The notes: a model not told the origin generated them from the sequence alone. A DNA stretch of 64,000 nt from SSF14 sp046331245 (GCA_046331245.1 JAXLRH010000005.1:62001-126000); one strand, 5' to 3'. Counted from the stretch's first letter, positions 43,722 to 53,800 are shown. Numbers and translations are program-made.

Positions 43722-44698
43722 GATTCGCCGCCGAAGCGCCGCGTCAGCCAGTCGACGAGGATCGCGTTGACCTCGTCGGGGCACTCCTGCTGCAGCCAGT
43801 GGCCGGCCCGGGGAACCGTGTGCATCTCGAGGTCGGTGCAGACGCTCGGCATGCCGGCGGCGAGTGCCGGGGGCAGGGCCGGGTCCCACTCGGCGCAGAT
43901 CATGAGGGTCGGCATGTCGAGGACGGTGCGTCCGATCTCGGGATGACGTTCGGCGTTGGCGTCGACGTTGCGGTACCAGTTGATGCCACCCCGGAAGCCG
44001 GTGCGCTCGAACACCGACGCGTAGTGGTCGATCGTCGCCTCGTCGGCGATGGGGGCGCCGATCGGCTCGAGCCCCTCGAGGTCCTTGAACGGGTTCATGT
44101 TCAGCTTGCCGTCGACGAACATGCGGCTCATCAGCTCGGCGGGATCGGTGCCGCCGACCATCATCTTCTCGAACAGCAGCCGGGCCCGCGGGTCGAGCAC
44201 CGCCTCCGCCACGCCCGGCTCCTGGAACCACAGCATGTACTGCCGCTCGATGTCGCCGTCGACGAGCATCTTCAGGAAGTCGCTGCCGGGGAACGGGGTG
44301 TACGGCGTGCAGACGCCGACGATGCCGGCGCACCGGTCGGGGTGCAGCACGCCCATGGCCCACGTGAGGAAGCCGCCCCAGTCGTGACCGACGAAGACGG
44401 CGCGCTCCTCGCCGAGGTCGTCGAGGAGGCGGACGAGATCGCCCGTCAGCTCGTCCATGCCGTACGCCTCGACGGGCTCGGGTCGGGAGGAGTCGCCGTA
44501 CCCGCGCTGGTCGGGCGCGACGGCTCGGAAGCCGGCACCGGCGACGGCGGGCAGCTGGTACCGCCACGAGTAGGCCAGCTCGGGGAACCCGTGGCAGAAC
44601 ACCACCGGGAGACCCGAGCCCTGTTCGTGGACCGCGAGCTCGATCGGGCCGTGGATCGGGTCGGTGAGCCTGTGGACGCGTGCTGCCGGGAACGCCAT
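43718..44698 (-). CDS. Alpha/beta hydrolase (epoxide-hydrolase-like)
   Basis: A 326-residue alpha/beta hydrolase. FCHGFPELAYSW provides the HGxP oxyanion region, and the nucleophile elbow is VGHDWGGFLTW, with Asp as nucleophile, as in epoxide and haloalkane hydrolases. DQRGYGDSSRP precedes it. The catalytic His is probably in PRAGHWLQQE near residue 297. This matches bacterial soluble epoxide hydrolases, and haloalkane dehalogenase is less likely. It is cotranscribed with the membrane-protein gene after it and begins 5 bases after the PGPGW gene on the same strand. Confidence 0.88.
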   Translation of the reverse strand: MAFPAARVHRLTDPIHGPIELAVHEQGSGLPVVFCHGFPELAYSWRYQLPAVAGAGFRAVAPDQRGYGDSSRPEPVEAYGMDELTGDLVRLLDDLGEERAVFVGHDWGGFLTWAMGVLHPDRCAGIVGVCTPYTPFPGSDFLKMLVDGDIERQYMLWFQEPGVAEAVLDPRARLLFEKMMVGGTDPAELMSRMFVDGKLNMNPFKDLEGLEPIGAPIADEATIDHYASVFERTGFRGGINWYRNVDANAERHPEIGRTVLDMPTLMICAEWDPALPPALAAGMPSVCTDLEMHTVPRAGHWLQQECPDEVNAILVDWLTRRFGGES

Positions 44699-44702
44699 CC
44701 CG

Positions 44703-45614
44703 CTATTTGAGCACGCCCGCCGTCCGCATCAGCTCCTTGGCGCGTGCCGTCGGCTCGCCGGTGACGGTGGCGCCGCCGTTGAGCACCCCGCTGACCCCGT
44801 CGATGGCCAGCTCGGTCGGCTCGTCGTCGACGGCGATGCGATCGTGCCGCGCCGTCGGGAGGTAGGTCACCGCATCGATGGTGACGGGCGCGAACACCTT
44901 GGCGCCGGCGGTGTCGGCAGCGGCGCGCACCTCGTCGGCGGTCGTGCCACCGAAGCACGCCGTCGCCTCCGCCAGCGTGGGCACGATCAGGTCGACACGC
45001 CCGCGCTTCAGGGCCTCGCAGGGATCGGCCGACTCGCGCACCTCGGTCCTCGCTCCGTCGACGGTTGCGGCAACGGCGGCGTAGGTGCCGGCGAGCTGGC
45101 TGCCCCGGGCGTCGTCGGGCAGCGTGGCGGCGCGGACGGGCCGCGGCGCGGACGCGGCGGCCCTGGCCTCCTGCCGGGTGTCGTCGGAGCCCTCGTCGCG
45201 CAGGCCCCACCACACCGACGCGCCCGTCGCGAGCACCACGAGCAGCCCGGTGACGACCCACGTCCGGGTGGGGATGCGGCCGTCCTCGGGGATGCCCGGA
45301 ATGCGACGGCGGATCACGCGGATGAGGTTGTCGGTCCAGCGGTAGGGGAGCAGCGTGAGGCCGAGGAGCACCATCAGCCAGCCGGGGCCGGGCAGCGGGA
45401 TGGCGGCGAGACCCAGGAGGACCAGAATCCATCCCCCGACGAGCCGGGCAAGACGGCCCCACAGCGAGTGGCGCGCCTCGTCGTCGGTCTTCTCCCGTCG
45501 CCCCGTCTCCTTCTCGGCCTCGATGGCGGCCTCGGCGAGGAACCGGCGTCGCGCCCGGCGGAGGTCGGCCCGGGCGTCGGGCGAGGAAGGCGGGTGGTCT
45601 GGGCCGTCGGTCAT
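44703..45614 (-). CDS. PGPGW-domain membrane protein with extracytoplasmic domain
   Basis: A 303-residue protein. A charged N-terminus leads to two helices with the diagnostic IPLPGPGWLMVLLGLTLLP (PGPGW family, about residues 75-93), then a third helix (TWVVTGLLVVLATGASVWW, about 128-146). The remaining 150 residues form an apparently exported domain with two Cys (EALKRG... and EATACFGG), which is not part of the typical PGPGW proteins. That domain is of unknown type and could be substrate-binding-like. The ATG at 45614 lies divergent from the sigma-factor gene. Starts upstream give a longer frame with no support. Confidence 0.75.
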   Translation of the reverse strand: MTDGPDHPPSSPDARADLRRARRRFLAEAAIEAEKETGRREKTDDEARHSLWGRLARLVGGWILVLLGLAAIPLPGPGWLMVLLGLTLLPYRWTDNLIRVIRRRIPGIPEDGRIPTRTWVVTGLLVVLATGASVWWGLRDEGSDDTRQEARAAASAPRPVRAATLPDDARGSQLAGTYAAVAATVDGARTEVRESADPCEALKRGRVDLIVPTLAEATACFGGTTADEVRAAADTAGAKVFAPVTIDAVTYLPTARHDRIAVDDEPTELAIDGVSGVLNGGATVTGEPTARAKELMRTAGVLK

Positions 45615-45641
45615 CGGGGAACAGTCTGGCCAGCGGCGCGC

Positions 45642-45657
45642 GGTGACCACAGTCACC
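45642..45657. promoter_or_regulatory. GGTGAC-CACA-GTCACC palindrome
   Basis: A perfect 6-base inverted repeat with 4-base centre in the 97-base divergent space between the PGPGW protein gene and the sigma-factor gene. It could be an operator for either gene. Its half-site resembles that of the palindrome upstream of the peptide importer (GTGAC-T-GTCAC), though the spacing differs. Confidence 0.35.
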
Positions 45658-45711
45658 CCGGAATGTGCCGCTTCGACAATCCAAAAGGGGTCGGGTCTCC
45701 GAATCAACGTC

Positions 45712-46665
45712 ATGGCAGCAGTGCAACCCCTTCCACGGCGCCGAGTGCGGACCACCGCATCGGTCGTCGACCCGGTGGCGCGGTACCTGGATCAGATCGG
45801 GCGATATCCGCTCCTCACCCCCGAACAGGAACGTCGCCTCGCCGCAGCGATCGCCGACGGTCGACGGGCGGCCGAGCTGCTCGCCGACGGAGAACGTACG
45901 CCGCGGGAGCGTTCCGAGCTCCGCGCCGTCGTGCGTGCGGGCGAGACCGCGTTCGACGCGTTCGTGAACGCGAACCTGCGCCTCGTGGTGTCGGTGGCGA
46001 AGCGCTACCAGGCGACGGGCGTGCCGCTGCTGGACCTCGTGCAGGAGGGCAACCTCGGCCTCATCCGTGCCGTCGAGAAGTTCGATCACACCAAGGGCTT
46101 CCGGTTCTCCACCTACGGGGTGTGGTGGATCCGCCAGTTCATCTCCCGCGGCATCGCCGCAACCCGTTCGACGGTGCGGCTGCCGACCCGGGCGAACGAC
46201 GACCTGCAGCGCCTGCGCGCCGCGGTCGGCCAGCTGGAGGCGGCCTCGGGCCGGACGACGAGCACGGCGGAGCTGGCCGCCCTCGCGTCGCTGTCGGACG
46301 AGCGGGTGATCGAGCTGCTGCCCCTGCTCTCGGACCCGCTCTCGTTCTCCACCGCCGTCGGCGACGGCAACGTCGAGCTCGGCGACTTCATCGAGGATCC
46401 CGACGCCGTCGCCAGCGTCGAGGAGATCGGCCTCCGCCTGTCGGAGCGGGAGATCGACGAGCTGCTCTCGCCGCTCGATCCCCGGGAGCGCACGATCATC
46501 GTGATGCGCTTCGGCTTCGACGGCGAGGAGCCGATGTCGATGATGGACATCAGCCGTCGCCTCGGGCTCTCACGAGAGCGGGTCCGCCAGCTCGAGCACC
46601 GTGCCATGGCCAAGCTGGTGCACCCGAGCCGGCCGTCGGTCCGCGAGTTCATCCGAGGGTGCTAG
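45712..46665 (+). CDS. RpoD-like group 2 sigma-70 factor
   Basis: A 317-residue sigma factor lacking the long N-terminal region 1.1. Region 1.2 is VARYLDQIGRYPLLTPEQERRL. Regions 2.1-2.4 are FVNANLRLVVSVAKRYQATG, LLDLVQEGNLGLIRAVEKFD and GFRFSTYGVWWIRQFISRG. Region 3 and region 4 follow, the latter with DPRERTIIVMRFGF and the helix-turn-helix DISRRLGLSRERVRQLEHRAM. It recruits core RNA polymerase to stationary-phase or stress promoters by analogy with HrdB/SigB paralogues. The ATG at 45712 is chosen, and upstream start candidates carry no supporting motif. Its intergenic palindrome may be a control site. Confidence 0.92.
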   Translation: MAAVQPLPRRRVRTTASVVDPVARYLDQIGRYPLLTPEQERRLAAAIADGRRAAELLADGERTPRERSELRAVVRAGETAFDAFVNANLRLVVSVAKRYQATGVPLLDLVQEGNLGLIRAVEKFDHTKGFRFSTYGVWWIRQFISRGIAATRSTVRLPTRANDDLQRLRAAVGQLEAASGRTTSTAELAALASLSDERVIELLPLLSDPLSFSTAVGDGNVELGDFIEDPDAVASVEEIGLRLSEREIDELLSPLDPRERTIIVMRFGFDGEEPMSMMDISRRLGLSRERVRQLEHRAMAKLVHPSRPSVREFIRGC

Positions 46666-46674
46666 AACCGCCGC

Positions 46675-47799
46675 ATGGCGAACGAACACCACTGGGCCCT
46701 GTCGGCCGTCGTCAGCGAGGAGTTCCTCAACACGCTGGCCAGGAACGGCATCGGTGACGGCATCGAGGCCGCGGAGTTCCGCCAGCAGTTCAACCTGCCG
46801 CTGCTGGGCAGCCTCGACCTCGGCGTGACGCTCACGATCGTCGGCGTGACGTTCCAGATGATCGAGGAGAACGTCGACCGGCTCCACGCGACCATCCGGG
46901 CGACGGGGCACATCGTCTTCCACGGCGACACGATGATGCCGGCGCTCCCCGGTCTCGCCCACGTGCGCGGTGACGTGCTCGTGCACCCGCGCGTCGAACT
47001 GCGGCCCGACGGCCGCTTCGTGGCCATCCTCGATCTCGCCGGCAGCGAGCTGGTGGGCATGACGCTCGAGGGCATCGACGGGGTCGAGGCCGACGCCGAG
47101 GCGCAGGAGATGATGGGCCAGATGCTGTTCGCCGCTGTCGGCGGCGAGCTGTTCGAGGGCCTGGCAATGCAGATGGGATCGATCGGTCTGGAGCTCGAGG
47201 CCGACCAGGGCCACGTGTTCCGCGAGCTCGGCGTGCGCCCGTCGCCCGCCGACATCGAGATGCACCACGGGGCGATGACCGTCGGCCTCCCCGCGATCTC
47301 GGGCCTCGAGGGCCGAGCCGTCGCCGAGCGTGTGAGCGGCCAGCGCGTCGGCGTCGGCGTCGCGGCGGGCGCCCTGGGCGCACTCGCCAACCGCGTTGCC
47401 GCGGACGCCGTCGGGGCGCCGCTGCCGTTCGAGCTCGACGTCATCGCCCGCGACGAGCGAGTCGGCGCCCGCATCCGCAACCAGAAGCTCGTCGACATCC
47501 CGTTCCTTCCCGACATGCGCCCCGGCTTCCGCTCCACCGTGCGCCCCCGCCTGGTGGGCGACCAGCTCGAGCTCAGCCTGCGCGAGGCGTGGCTCGAGCT
47601 GCCGTTGGTGCCGCCGGCCGTGAACCGATTCAACCGCCTGCTCGGTGGCGTCGCCTCGCTCGCCCCGCTCAACGTCTCGGTGCCCGCCCACGCCTCGCTG
47701 CCGGTCCGCCCGGGGAGCGACGCCCACCTGAACGTGCGCATCGCCGACCTCACGGTCGGTCGCGACGGCGTCGCGTTCGTCGTCGAGGCGCACCTGTGA
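46675..47799 (+). CDS. Hypothetical protein, possible TULIP/LEA-like beta-rich repeat
   Basis: A 374-residue soluble protein that I cannot assign. It reads as repeated beta-strand and amphipathic stretches with long stretches of Leu/Val/Asp (LGSLDLGVTLTIVGVTFQMI and later GRFVAILDLAGSEL). Each part repeats the theme of 'elongated lipid-binding tube'. There is no signal peptide. Its stop overlaps the tyrosine phosphatase gene by 4 bases, so the two are coupled. It begins 9 bases after the sigma-factor stop and is probably in the same operon. Confidence 0.65.
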   Translation: MANEHHWALSAVVSEEFLNTLARNGIGDGIEAAEFRQQFNLPLLGSLDLGVTLTIVGVTFQMIEENVDRLHATIRATGHIVFHGDTMMPALPGLAHVRGDVLVHPRVELRPDGRFVAILDLAGSELVGMTLEGIDGVEADAEAQEMMGQMLFAAVGGELFEGLAMQMGSIGLELEADQGHVFRELGVRPSPADIEMHHGAMTVGLPAISGLEGRAVAERVSGQRVGVGVAAGALGALANRVAADAVGAPLPFELDVIARDERVGARIRNQKLVDIPFLPDMRPGFRSTVRPRLVGDQLELSLREAWLELPLVPPAVNRFNRLLGGVASLAPLNVSVPAHASLPVRPGSDAHLNVRIADLTVGRDGVAFVVEAHL

Positions 47800-48581
47800 G
47801 CGACGCATCGGAGTGGGCCGGCGAGGTCCCCGGCGCGTTCAACCTGCGCGATCTCGGGGGCAACCCCGTCGAGGGCGGCATCGTCGCCCCGGGCCGCGTG
47901 TACCGCTGCGACCTGCTGCACCGGGTCGACGCCGAGCTCGGCGCGGCCTGGCTGCACGACCACGACGTGCGCACGCTCATCGACCTCCGCACCGAGGGGG
48001 AGCGTCAGGGCGACGGCTTCATGGCGGCCAGCGCGCACCTCGACGCCCGCCATCGCGGGCTGCTCGACGAGGTGTGGAGCTGGGAGGCCGAGAACAAGGC
48101 GGCCGACGAGTGGTTCCTCCGCGACCGCACCATCGAGATGTACGAGCGTTTCCCCGACCGCATCGCCCGGGTGCTCCAGGACATCGCCGAGGCGCCGGCG
48201 AACGTCCTGTTCCACTGCACGGCCGGCAAGGACCGCACCGGCGTCATCGCGAGCGCGCTCCTCGGCGTGCTGGGCGCGTCGCCCGAGGTGATCGTCGCCG
48301 ACTACGCCCGCAGCACCGACGCGATGCCGGCGATCATCGGCTGGTACCGCGACCAGGACCTTCCCGAGGGCGTCGACCGCCCCGAGCGCGACCACGCCCG
48401 CGAGCAGCAGATCATCGAGCGGGCCGCGGCGCCATCGACGATGGCGGGTGTGGTCGACGTGATCCTCGCCCGGCACGGTTCGTTCGCCGGCTGGGCGCGG
48501 GACAGCGGCATCGGCGACCAGCTGGTGGAGGCGCTCCGGCGCAAGCTGGTGGTGCCCGCGCCCACGACCGACGATCGGTGA
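47796..48581 (+). CDS. Tyrosine phosphatase (PTP-type, MptpB/SIW14-like)
   Basis: A 261-residue phosphatase. The signature LFHCTAGKDRTGVIAS (Cys nucleophile and Arg of the CX5R loop) is at about residues 141-157. FNLRDLGGNPVEGG at the start is the motif of the actinobacterial PTP family containing MptpB. It dephosphorylates phosphotyrosine, phosphoserine or phosphoinositide substrates. GTG 47796 overlaps the upstream unknown protein's stop (GTGA). Substrate unknown. Confidence 0.9.
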   Translation: MSDASEWAGEVPGAFNLRDLGGNPVEGGIVAPGRVYRCDLLHRVDAELGAAWLHDHDVRTLIDLRTEGERQGDGFMAASAHLDARHRGLLDEVWSWEAENKAADEWFLRDRTIEMYERFPDRIARVLQDIAEAPANVLFHCTAGKDRTGVIASALLGVLGASPEVIVADYARSTDAMPAIIGWYRDQDLPEGVDRPERDHAREQQIIERAAAPSTMAGVVDVILARHGSFAGWARDSGIGDQLVEALRRKLVVPAPTTDDR

Positions 48582-48603
48582 CCGCGCGGGGTAGACCGTC
48601 GCC

Positions 48604-49584
48604 ATGACCGCGCCCGACTCCAGCACCCGCTCGTCGATCCTCGCTGCCGCGGACAGCGCCATGGAGGCACTCGTCCCGCTGAGTTTCTCCCGCCTGGGCC
48701 ACGACATCCGCAAGCGGATGTGGTCATGGGGCCCGGCCGTCGGCGACCTCACGGGCGCCACGATCGTCGTCACCGGTGCCACGAGCGGGCTCGGCTACGA
48801 GACGGCGCGCGAGCTGCTCGGCGCCGGTGCGACCGTCGACATCGTGGTGCGCAACCGAGGGCGAGGCGACGACGCGGCGGCGCGGCTCGCCGTCGACGCC
48901 GGCACCGCGCCGACCGTGCGCGTCGCCGACATGGGCGACCTCGACGCGGTGCTCGCGCTCGCCGCCGAGCTGTCCGCGGCGCACGAGCGCATCGACGGGC
49001 TCGTGCACAACGCCGGCGCCATCGAGACCGAACGACGGCTCACGACCGACGGGATCGAGGCGACGTGGGCGTCGATGGTGGTGGGGCCGCACCTGCTCAC
49101 CCGGGCGCTCGACGATCGGCTCGCGACGGGCCGGGTCGTGTTCGTCACCAGCGGTGGCATGTACACGCAGCGCCTCCACCTCGACGACCCCAACTTCGCG
49201 GTCGGCGAGTTCAACGGCACCGTCGCCTACGCCCGCGCCAAGCGGGCGCAGGTCGACCTCGTCGCCGAGTACGCACGCCGCGATCTGCCCGGTCCGTCGT
49301 CGATCGTGGTGGCCGTCCACCCCGGTTGGGCCGACACGCCGGGAGTCTCCGGTTCGCTGCCGCTCTTCCATCGCGTGATGGGCCCGGTGCTGCGGTCGCC
49401 GGCGGACGGCGTCGACACCGTGCTGTGGGCGGTCGCGGGCGACGACGAGCTGCGCGACGGGGCGCTCTACTTCGACCGTCTGGAGCGATCGGTGGCGCGC
49501 CTGCCCCGCACGGCCACCTCGTCCGCCGATCGCCGTGAGCTCTGGGATCTGGTCGAACGGCAGGCGCGGCGACCTCTAGTCTGA
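48604..49584 (+). CDS. Short-chain dehydrogenase/reductase
   Basis: A 326-residue Rossmann oxidoreductase. The coenzyme loop is TGATSGLGYETA (about residues 59-70), then LVHNAG (the NNAG equivalent), VTSGGMYT with Ser, and the YARAK active-site Tyr/Lys. It reduces or oxidises a hydroxyl group with NAD(P). An extended N-terminal region of about 50 residues precedes the fold (MTAPDSSTRSSILAAADSAM), unusual for an SDR. The next gene, a P450, begins 36 bases after its stop on the same strand. Confidence 0.88.
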   Translation: MTAPDSSTRSSILAAADSAMEALVPLSFSRLGHDIRKRMWSWGPAVGDLTGATIVVTGATSGLGYETARELLGAGATVDIVVRNRGRGDDAAARLAVDAGTAPTVRVADMGDLDAVLALAAELSAAHERIDGLVHNAGAIETERRLTTDGIEATWASMVVGPHLLTRALDDRLATGRVVFVTSGGMYTQRLHLDDPNFAVGEFNGTVAYARAKRAQVDLVAEYARRDLPGPSSIVVAVHPGWADTPGVSGSLPLFHRVMGPVLRSPADGVDTVLWAVAGDDELRDGALYFDRLERSVARLPRTATSSADRRELWDLVERQARRPLV

Positions 49585-49620
49585 GCCCGCCAATCGGGTC
49601 GAGTCGGGGGAGGGGTCGGA

Positions 49621-50817
49621 ATGTCGGACACGGAGGCACCGTCGCTGCCGCAGATCGACCTGTTGAACGGCTACTGGTACGCCGCCGATCCAACGCCCAC
49701 GTACCGCTGGATGCGTCACCACGCGCCGGTGTACCGCGACGACATCAACGGCCTGTGGGGCATCAGCCGCTATCGCGACATCGTCGAGATCGAGAAGCAG
49801 CCGAGCCGGTACTCCAACCGCAACTCGTTCCGGCCGATGCCGACCGACACCCACGACGACCAGTCGATGATCAGCTTCGACGATCCCCGACATCAGACCC
49901 AGCGCCGCCTCGTCGCCCGCCGGTTCACACCCCGTGCGGTGGCGAACCACCACGACGAGATCGCCGAGGTGGTCGCGGGCCTCGTCGACGAGGCGCTCGC
50001 GGCCGGGTCGGTCGACGCGGTCGAGGCCCTGGCGGCGCCGCTCCCGGCGATGATGATCGCGAAGTACCTGGGCTTCGGCATCGACCGCTGGCGTGAGGTC
50101 AAGCACTGGTCGACCGAGACGATCCCGCTCGGCGGTGGCATTCGCTACCAGAACGACACCGGCATCGCCGCGGCGTTCGAGTTCGCGGTGGCGTGCACCG
50201 AGCTGATCGCCGAGAAGCGCGCCAACCCGACCGACGACATGGTGTCGGTGTGGTGTCACACCGAGATCGACGGCGTGCCGATGAGCGACGACAGCATCAT
50301 CGCCGAGTGCCTCCTGCTGGTGGACGGCGGCGCCGAGACCACCCGCACCGTCATCGCGTCGACGCTCTGGGACCTCGTGCAGCACCCCGACCAGCTGGCC
50401 CGGCTGCGGGAGAACCCGGCCATGATCGGCGAGTCCGCCGTCGAGGAGTTCATCCGCTGGGTGACGCCGGTGCTCAACATGGCCCGACTCGTCACCGAGG
50501 ACCACGAGCTCGCCGGTCAGCAGCTGCACGCCGGCGACCAGCTCATCCTCATGTACAGCTCCGCCAACCGCGACGAGACGGTGTTCGACGCGCCCGACAC
50601 CTACGACGTCGGCCGCACGCACAACAACCACGTGGCGTTCGGCTTCGGGTCCCACTTCTGCCTCGGGTCGAGCCTCGCCCGCCTCGAGATCCGCCTGTTC
50701 TTCGAGGAGTTCCTCCGTCGGGTCGAGCACTTCGAGATCACGCCGGGCACGGCGCCCAACCGCATCCCGGGCGCGTTCGTGCGAGGTGTCGAGAACCTGC
50801 ATCTCGACCTGCGGTGA
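49621..50817 (+). CDS. Cytochrome P450
   Basis: A 398-residue soluble P450. The haem-thiolate motif is FGFGSHFCLGSSLARLE with Cys347, the I-helix is LLLVDGGAETTR, and the K-helix ExxR lies in EEFIRW. ISFDDPRHQTQRRLVARRFTP is the family's C-helix heme-propionate segment. This style resembles the CYP125/142-like actinobacterial steroid-associated group, but the substrate is not determined. The stop overlaps the beta-galactosidase start (GTGA), starting a five-gene coupled run. Confidence 0.92.
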   Translation: MSDTEAPSLPQIDLLNGYWYAADPTPTYRWMRHHAPVYRDDINGLWGISRYRDIVEIEKQPSRYSNRNSFRPMPTDTHDDQSMISFDDPRHQTQRRLVARRFTPRAVANHHDEIAEVVAGLVDEALAAGSVDAVEALAAPLPAMMIAKYLGFGIDRWREVKHWSTETIPLGGGIRYQNDTGIAAAFEFAVACTELIAEKRANPTDDMVSVWCHTEIDGVPMSDDSIIAECLLLVDGGAETTRTVIASTLWDLVQHPDQLARLRENPAMIGESAVEEFIRWVTPVLNMARLVTEDHELAGQQLHAGDQLILMYSSANRDETVFDAPDTYDVGRTHNNHVAFGFGSHFCLGSSLARLEIRLFFEEFLRRVEHFEITPGTAPNRIPGAFVRGVENLHLDLR

Positions 50818-53800
50818 CGCTCCGGTCCGGCCCCTGGGCCACGCCCGAGGTGACCGGTCGCGGCCGCCTGCCGATGCGGCCGCCGCTCGATCCCCACGAC
50901 GACGCTGCGGCGGCGCGCTCCGGCGAGCCCTCCCCGTGGGTCGCGAACCTCGACGGCGCCTGGGACTTCCGCCTCGCCGGCGGCCGATGGTCCACGGTGG
51001 ACGTGCCGGGGTCGTGGGTGCTGCAAGGCGGTCCCGGGCACCGGTACGGGGTGCCGATCTACACGAACGTCGTGATGCCGTTCGCCGAGGATCCGCCCGC
51101 GGTGCCTGCCGACGGCGCCGTCGGCACGTACCGGCGCACCTTCCGGGTGCCGCGTCGCTGGCGGGGCCGTCGCATCCTGCTCGAGGTCGGCAGCGCCGAC
51201 AGCTGCGTCACGGCGTCCTTCAACGGGACCGAGGTCGGCTTCGGCACCGACAGTCGCCTGTCGTCCACCTTCGACGTCACCGACCACCTGGTCGCCGGAG
51301 ACAACGAGGTGGTGCTCGAGGTGCGGCAGTGGTCCGCCGGGACCTGGCTGGAGGATCAGGACCAGTGGTGGCTCCCCGGCCTCCACCGCAGCGTTCGGCT
51401 GGTGTCGGTGCCGGCGGTGTCGCTCGGCGACGTGGGGCTGGTGCCCGGCTACGACGTGGCATCGGGAGCGGGCTCGCTGGCGGTCGACGTCGAGGTCGAC
51501 TTCGGCACGAGCACCCCGGAGCCGGGATGGTCGGTCGAGGTGACCGTCAGCGACCGGCGCGGTCGCCGTGCGGGTTCGTTCGGCCCTGCGGCCGTGGAGG
51601 TCTTCGATCACGGCGAGCCGTTCGCCGAGCTGTTGAGCGGCATGTTCTGGGTGGGTCAGCGCGCGGTCGGCGCCGTCGCGGTGGCGGCGGCCGAGCCGTG
51701 GTCGCACGAGCGCCCCACGCTGTACGACGCCGTCGTCACGTTGCGCAGCCCGGCCGGCGCTGTGGTGGACGCGCGGCGTCAGCGCGTCGGGTTCCGGTCG
51801 GTGGAGGTCCGTGACCGGCAGCTCCTCCTGAACGGCAAGCCCGTGACGATCGTCGGGGTCAACCGCCACGAGTTCGACCCCGACCGCGGTCGCGCCGTCG
51901 GCGAGGCCGGGATGCGGCGCGACCTGGAGCTCATGAAGGCGCACCACGTCAACGCCGTCCGCTGCGCGCACTACCCGAACCATCCGCTGTTCTACGACCT
52001 GTGCGACGAGCTCGGGCTGTACGTCGTCGACGAGGCCGACGTCGAGACCCACGCCCGACAGGCGTCGCTGTGCCACGACCCGCGCTTCCTCGGCGCCATC
52101 GTCGAGCGCGGCGTGCGCATGGTGCGCCGTGACCGCAACCACGCGTGCGTGATCGCTTGGTCGCTCGGCAACGAGTCCGGCGACGGCCCGGCGCTCAGCG
52201 CGGTGGCCGCGGCGATCCGCCGCCTCGATCCGTCGCGACCGCTGCACTACGAGGGCGCGCTGATGCACGACCTCTACGCGGAGGCGCCCGACACCGATCT
52301 CGTGTGCCCGATGTACACGCCGGTCGACGAGATCGTGGCGTGGGCCCGGTCGGGGCGCGACGCCCGCCGGCCGCTGATCCTCTGCGAGTTCAGCCATGCG
52401 ATGGGCAACGCCGGCGGGCTCGCTGCGTACGTCGAGGCGTTCGCGACCGAGCCGGGCCTGCAGGGCGGGTTCATCTGGGAGTGGTGCGATCACGGTCTGC
52501 GTCGCCCCGACGGATCGTTCGGCTACGGCGGCGACTTCGGCCCGGCATCGCACCGCGGCGACGCGAACTTCTGCTGCGACGGCCTCGTGTCGCCCGACCG
52601 GGTGCCTCACCCGCTGCTGGTGGAGTACGCCCGTCTGAACGAGCCCGTCGCGGTGCGAGCGTCGGACGGACGCCTCCTGCTCGCGAACCGACGCTGGTTC
52701 TCCGGGCTCGACGACCTCCGGTTCCGGTGGGAGCTCCGTGTCGACGGCACGCGAGTGGCCGGTGGCGCCCTCGACGTCCCGCCGTGCGCCCCGCGGTCGG
52801 AGGTGGCGCTGTCGCTCCCATCGGAGGCGACCTCCGCCCGCGATGCCGCCGCCCCCGGCGCCGAGGTGCACCTCGACGTCATCGCCACGCCGCGCCGGCG
52901 CCCCGAGTGGGCGCCCGCCGGCTGGGTCGCCGCCCACGCCCAGGTCGACCTCACCCCCACGTCCCGCCCCACCTCCCGCCCCACGTCCCGCCCCACCTCC
53001 GCCCCCAACGCCACCTCCGCCCCCAACGCCGGTTTTGTGCTCCGGATCGACCGGCAAGCCGGTCGATCCGGGGCACAAAACGAGGCTGGGGCGGTGGCGA
53101 GCCCGGGGGGGGCGATGGAGCGCCTGCCGGTGCCGGAGCTGTGCCTGTGGCGACCGCCCACCGACAACGACGGGATCGCCACCGGCTGGATGGCGGGCAT
53201 CGGCGTGCGGGGTCGGTGGCTCGGCTGGGGTCTCGACCGCCTGACGATGACCGACCGCAGCGAGCGCCGTCGCGGCGGCGTCCTCACCCGCATCACCGTG
53301 TGGCAGGCGGCCGACGGCATCGCGCCGATCGTGCACCGCCAGCGCGTCGAGGTCGTCGACGGCACCGCCGTGTTCGCCGAGACGGTGGACATCCCGGCGG
53401 AGCTCGACGACCTCCCGCGCGTCGGTGTGCGGTTCGCGGCGCCGGCGTCCCTCGACGACCTCGAGTGGTTCGGCCCCGGCCCGGGGGACAGCTACGCGGA
53501 TCGTCGCGCCGGGGTGGTCGCACGCCATCGCTCGACCGTCGCCGACCAGTACGTGGACTTCGTCGTGCCGCAGGAGCACGGCCACCACGTCGACACGCGG
53601 TGGTTCGAGCTCCGCGGCGACCGCGGCCGAGCCGGCCTGCGGATCGCGGCCGACCGTCGCCTCGGCTTCAACGTCTCGGCGTACTCGGTGGAGGCGATCG
53701 CCGCGGCCACCCACCGCGCCGAGCTCGTCGCCGACGGACGCGCGCACGTGCACGTCGACGCGGCGCACCGGGGGCTCGGCTCGGCCGCCTGCGGGCCCGA

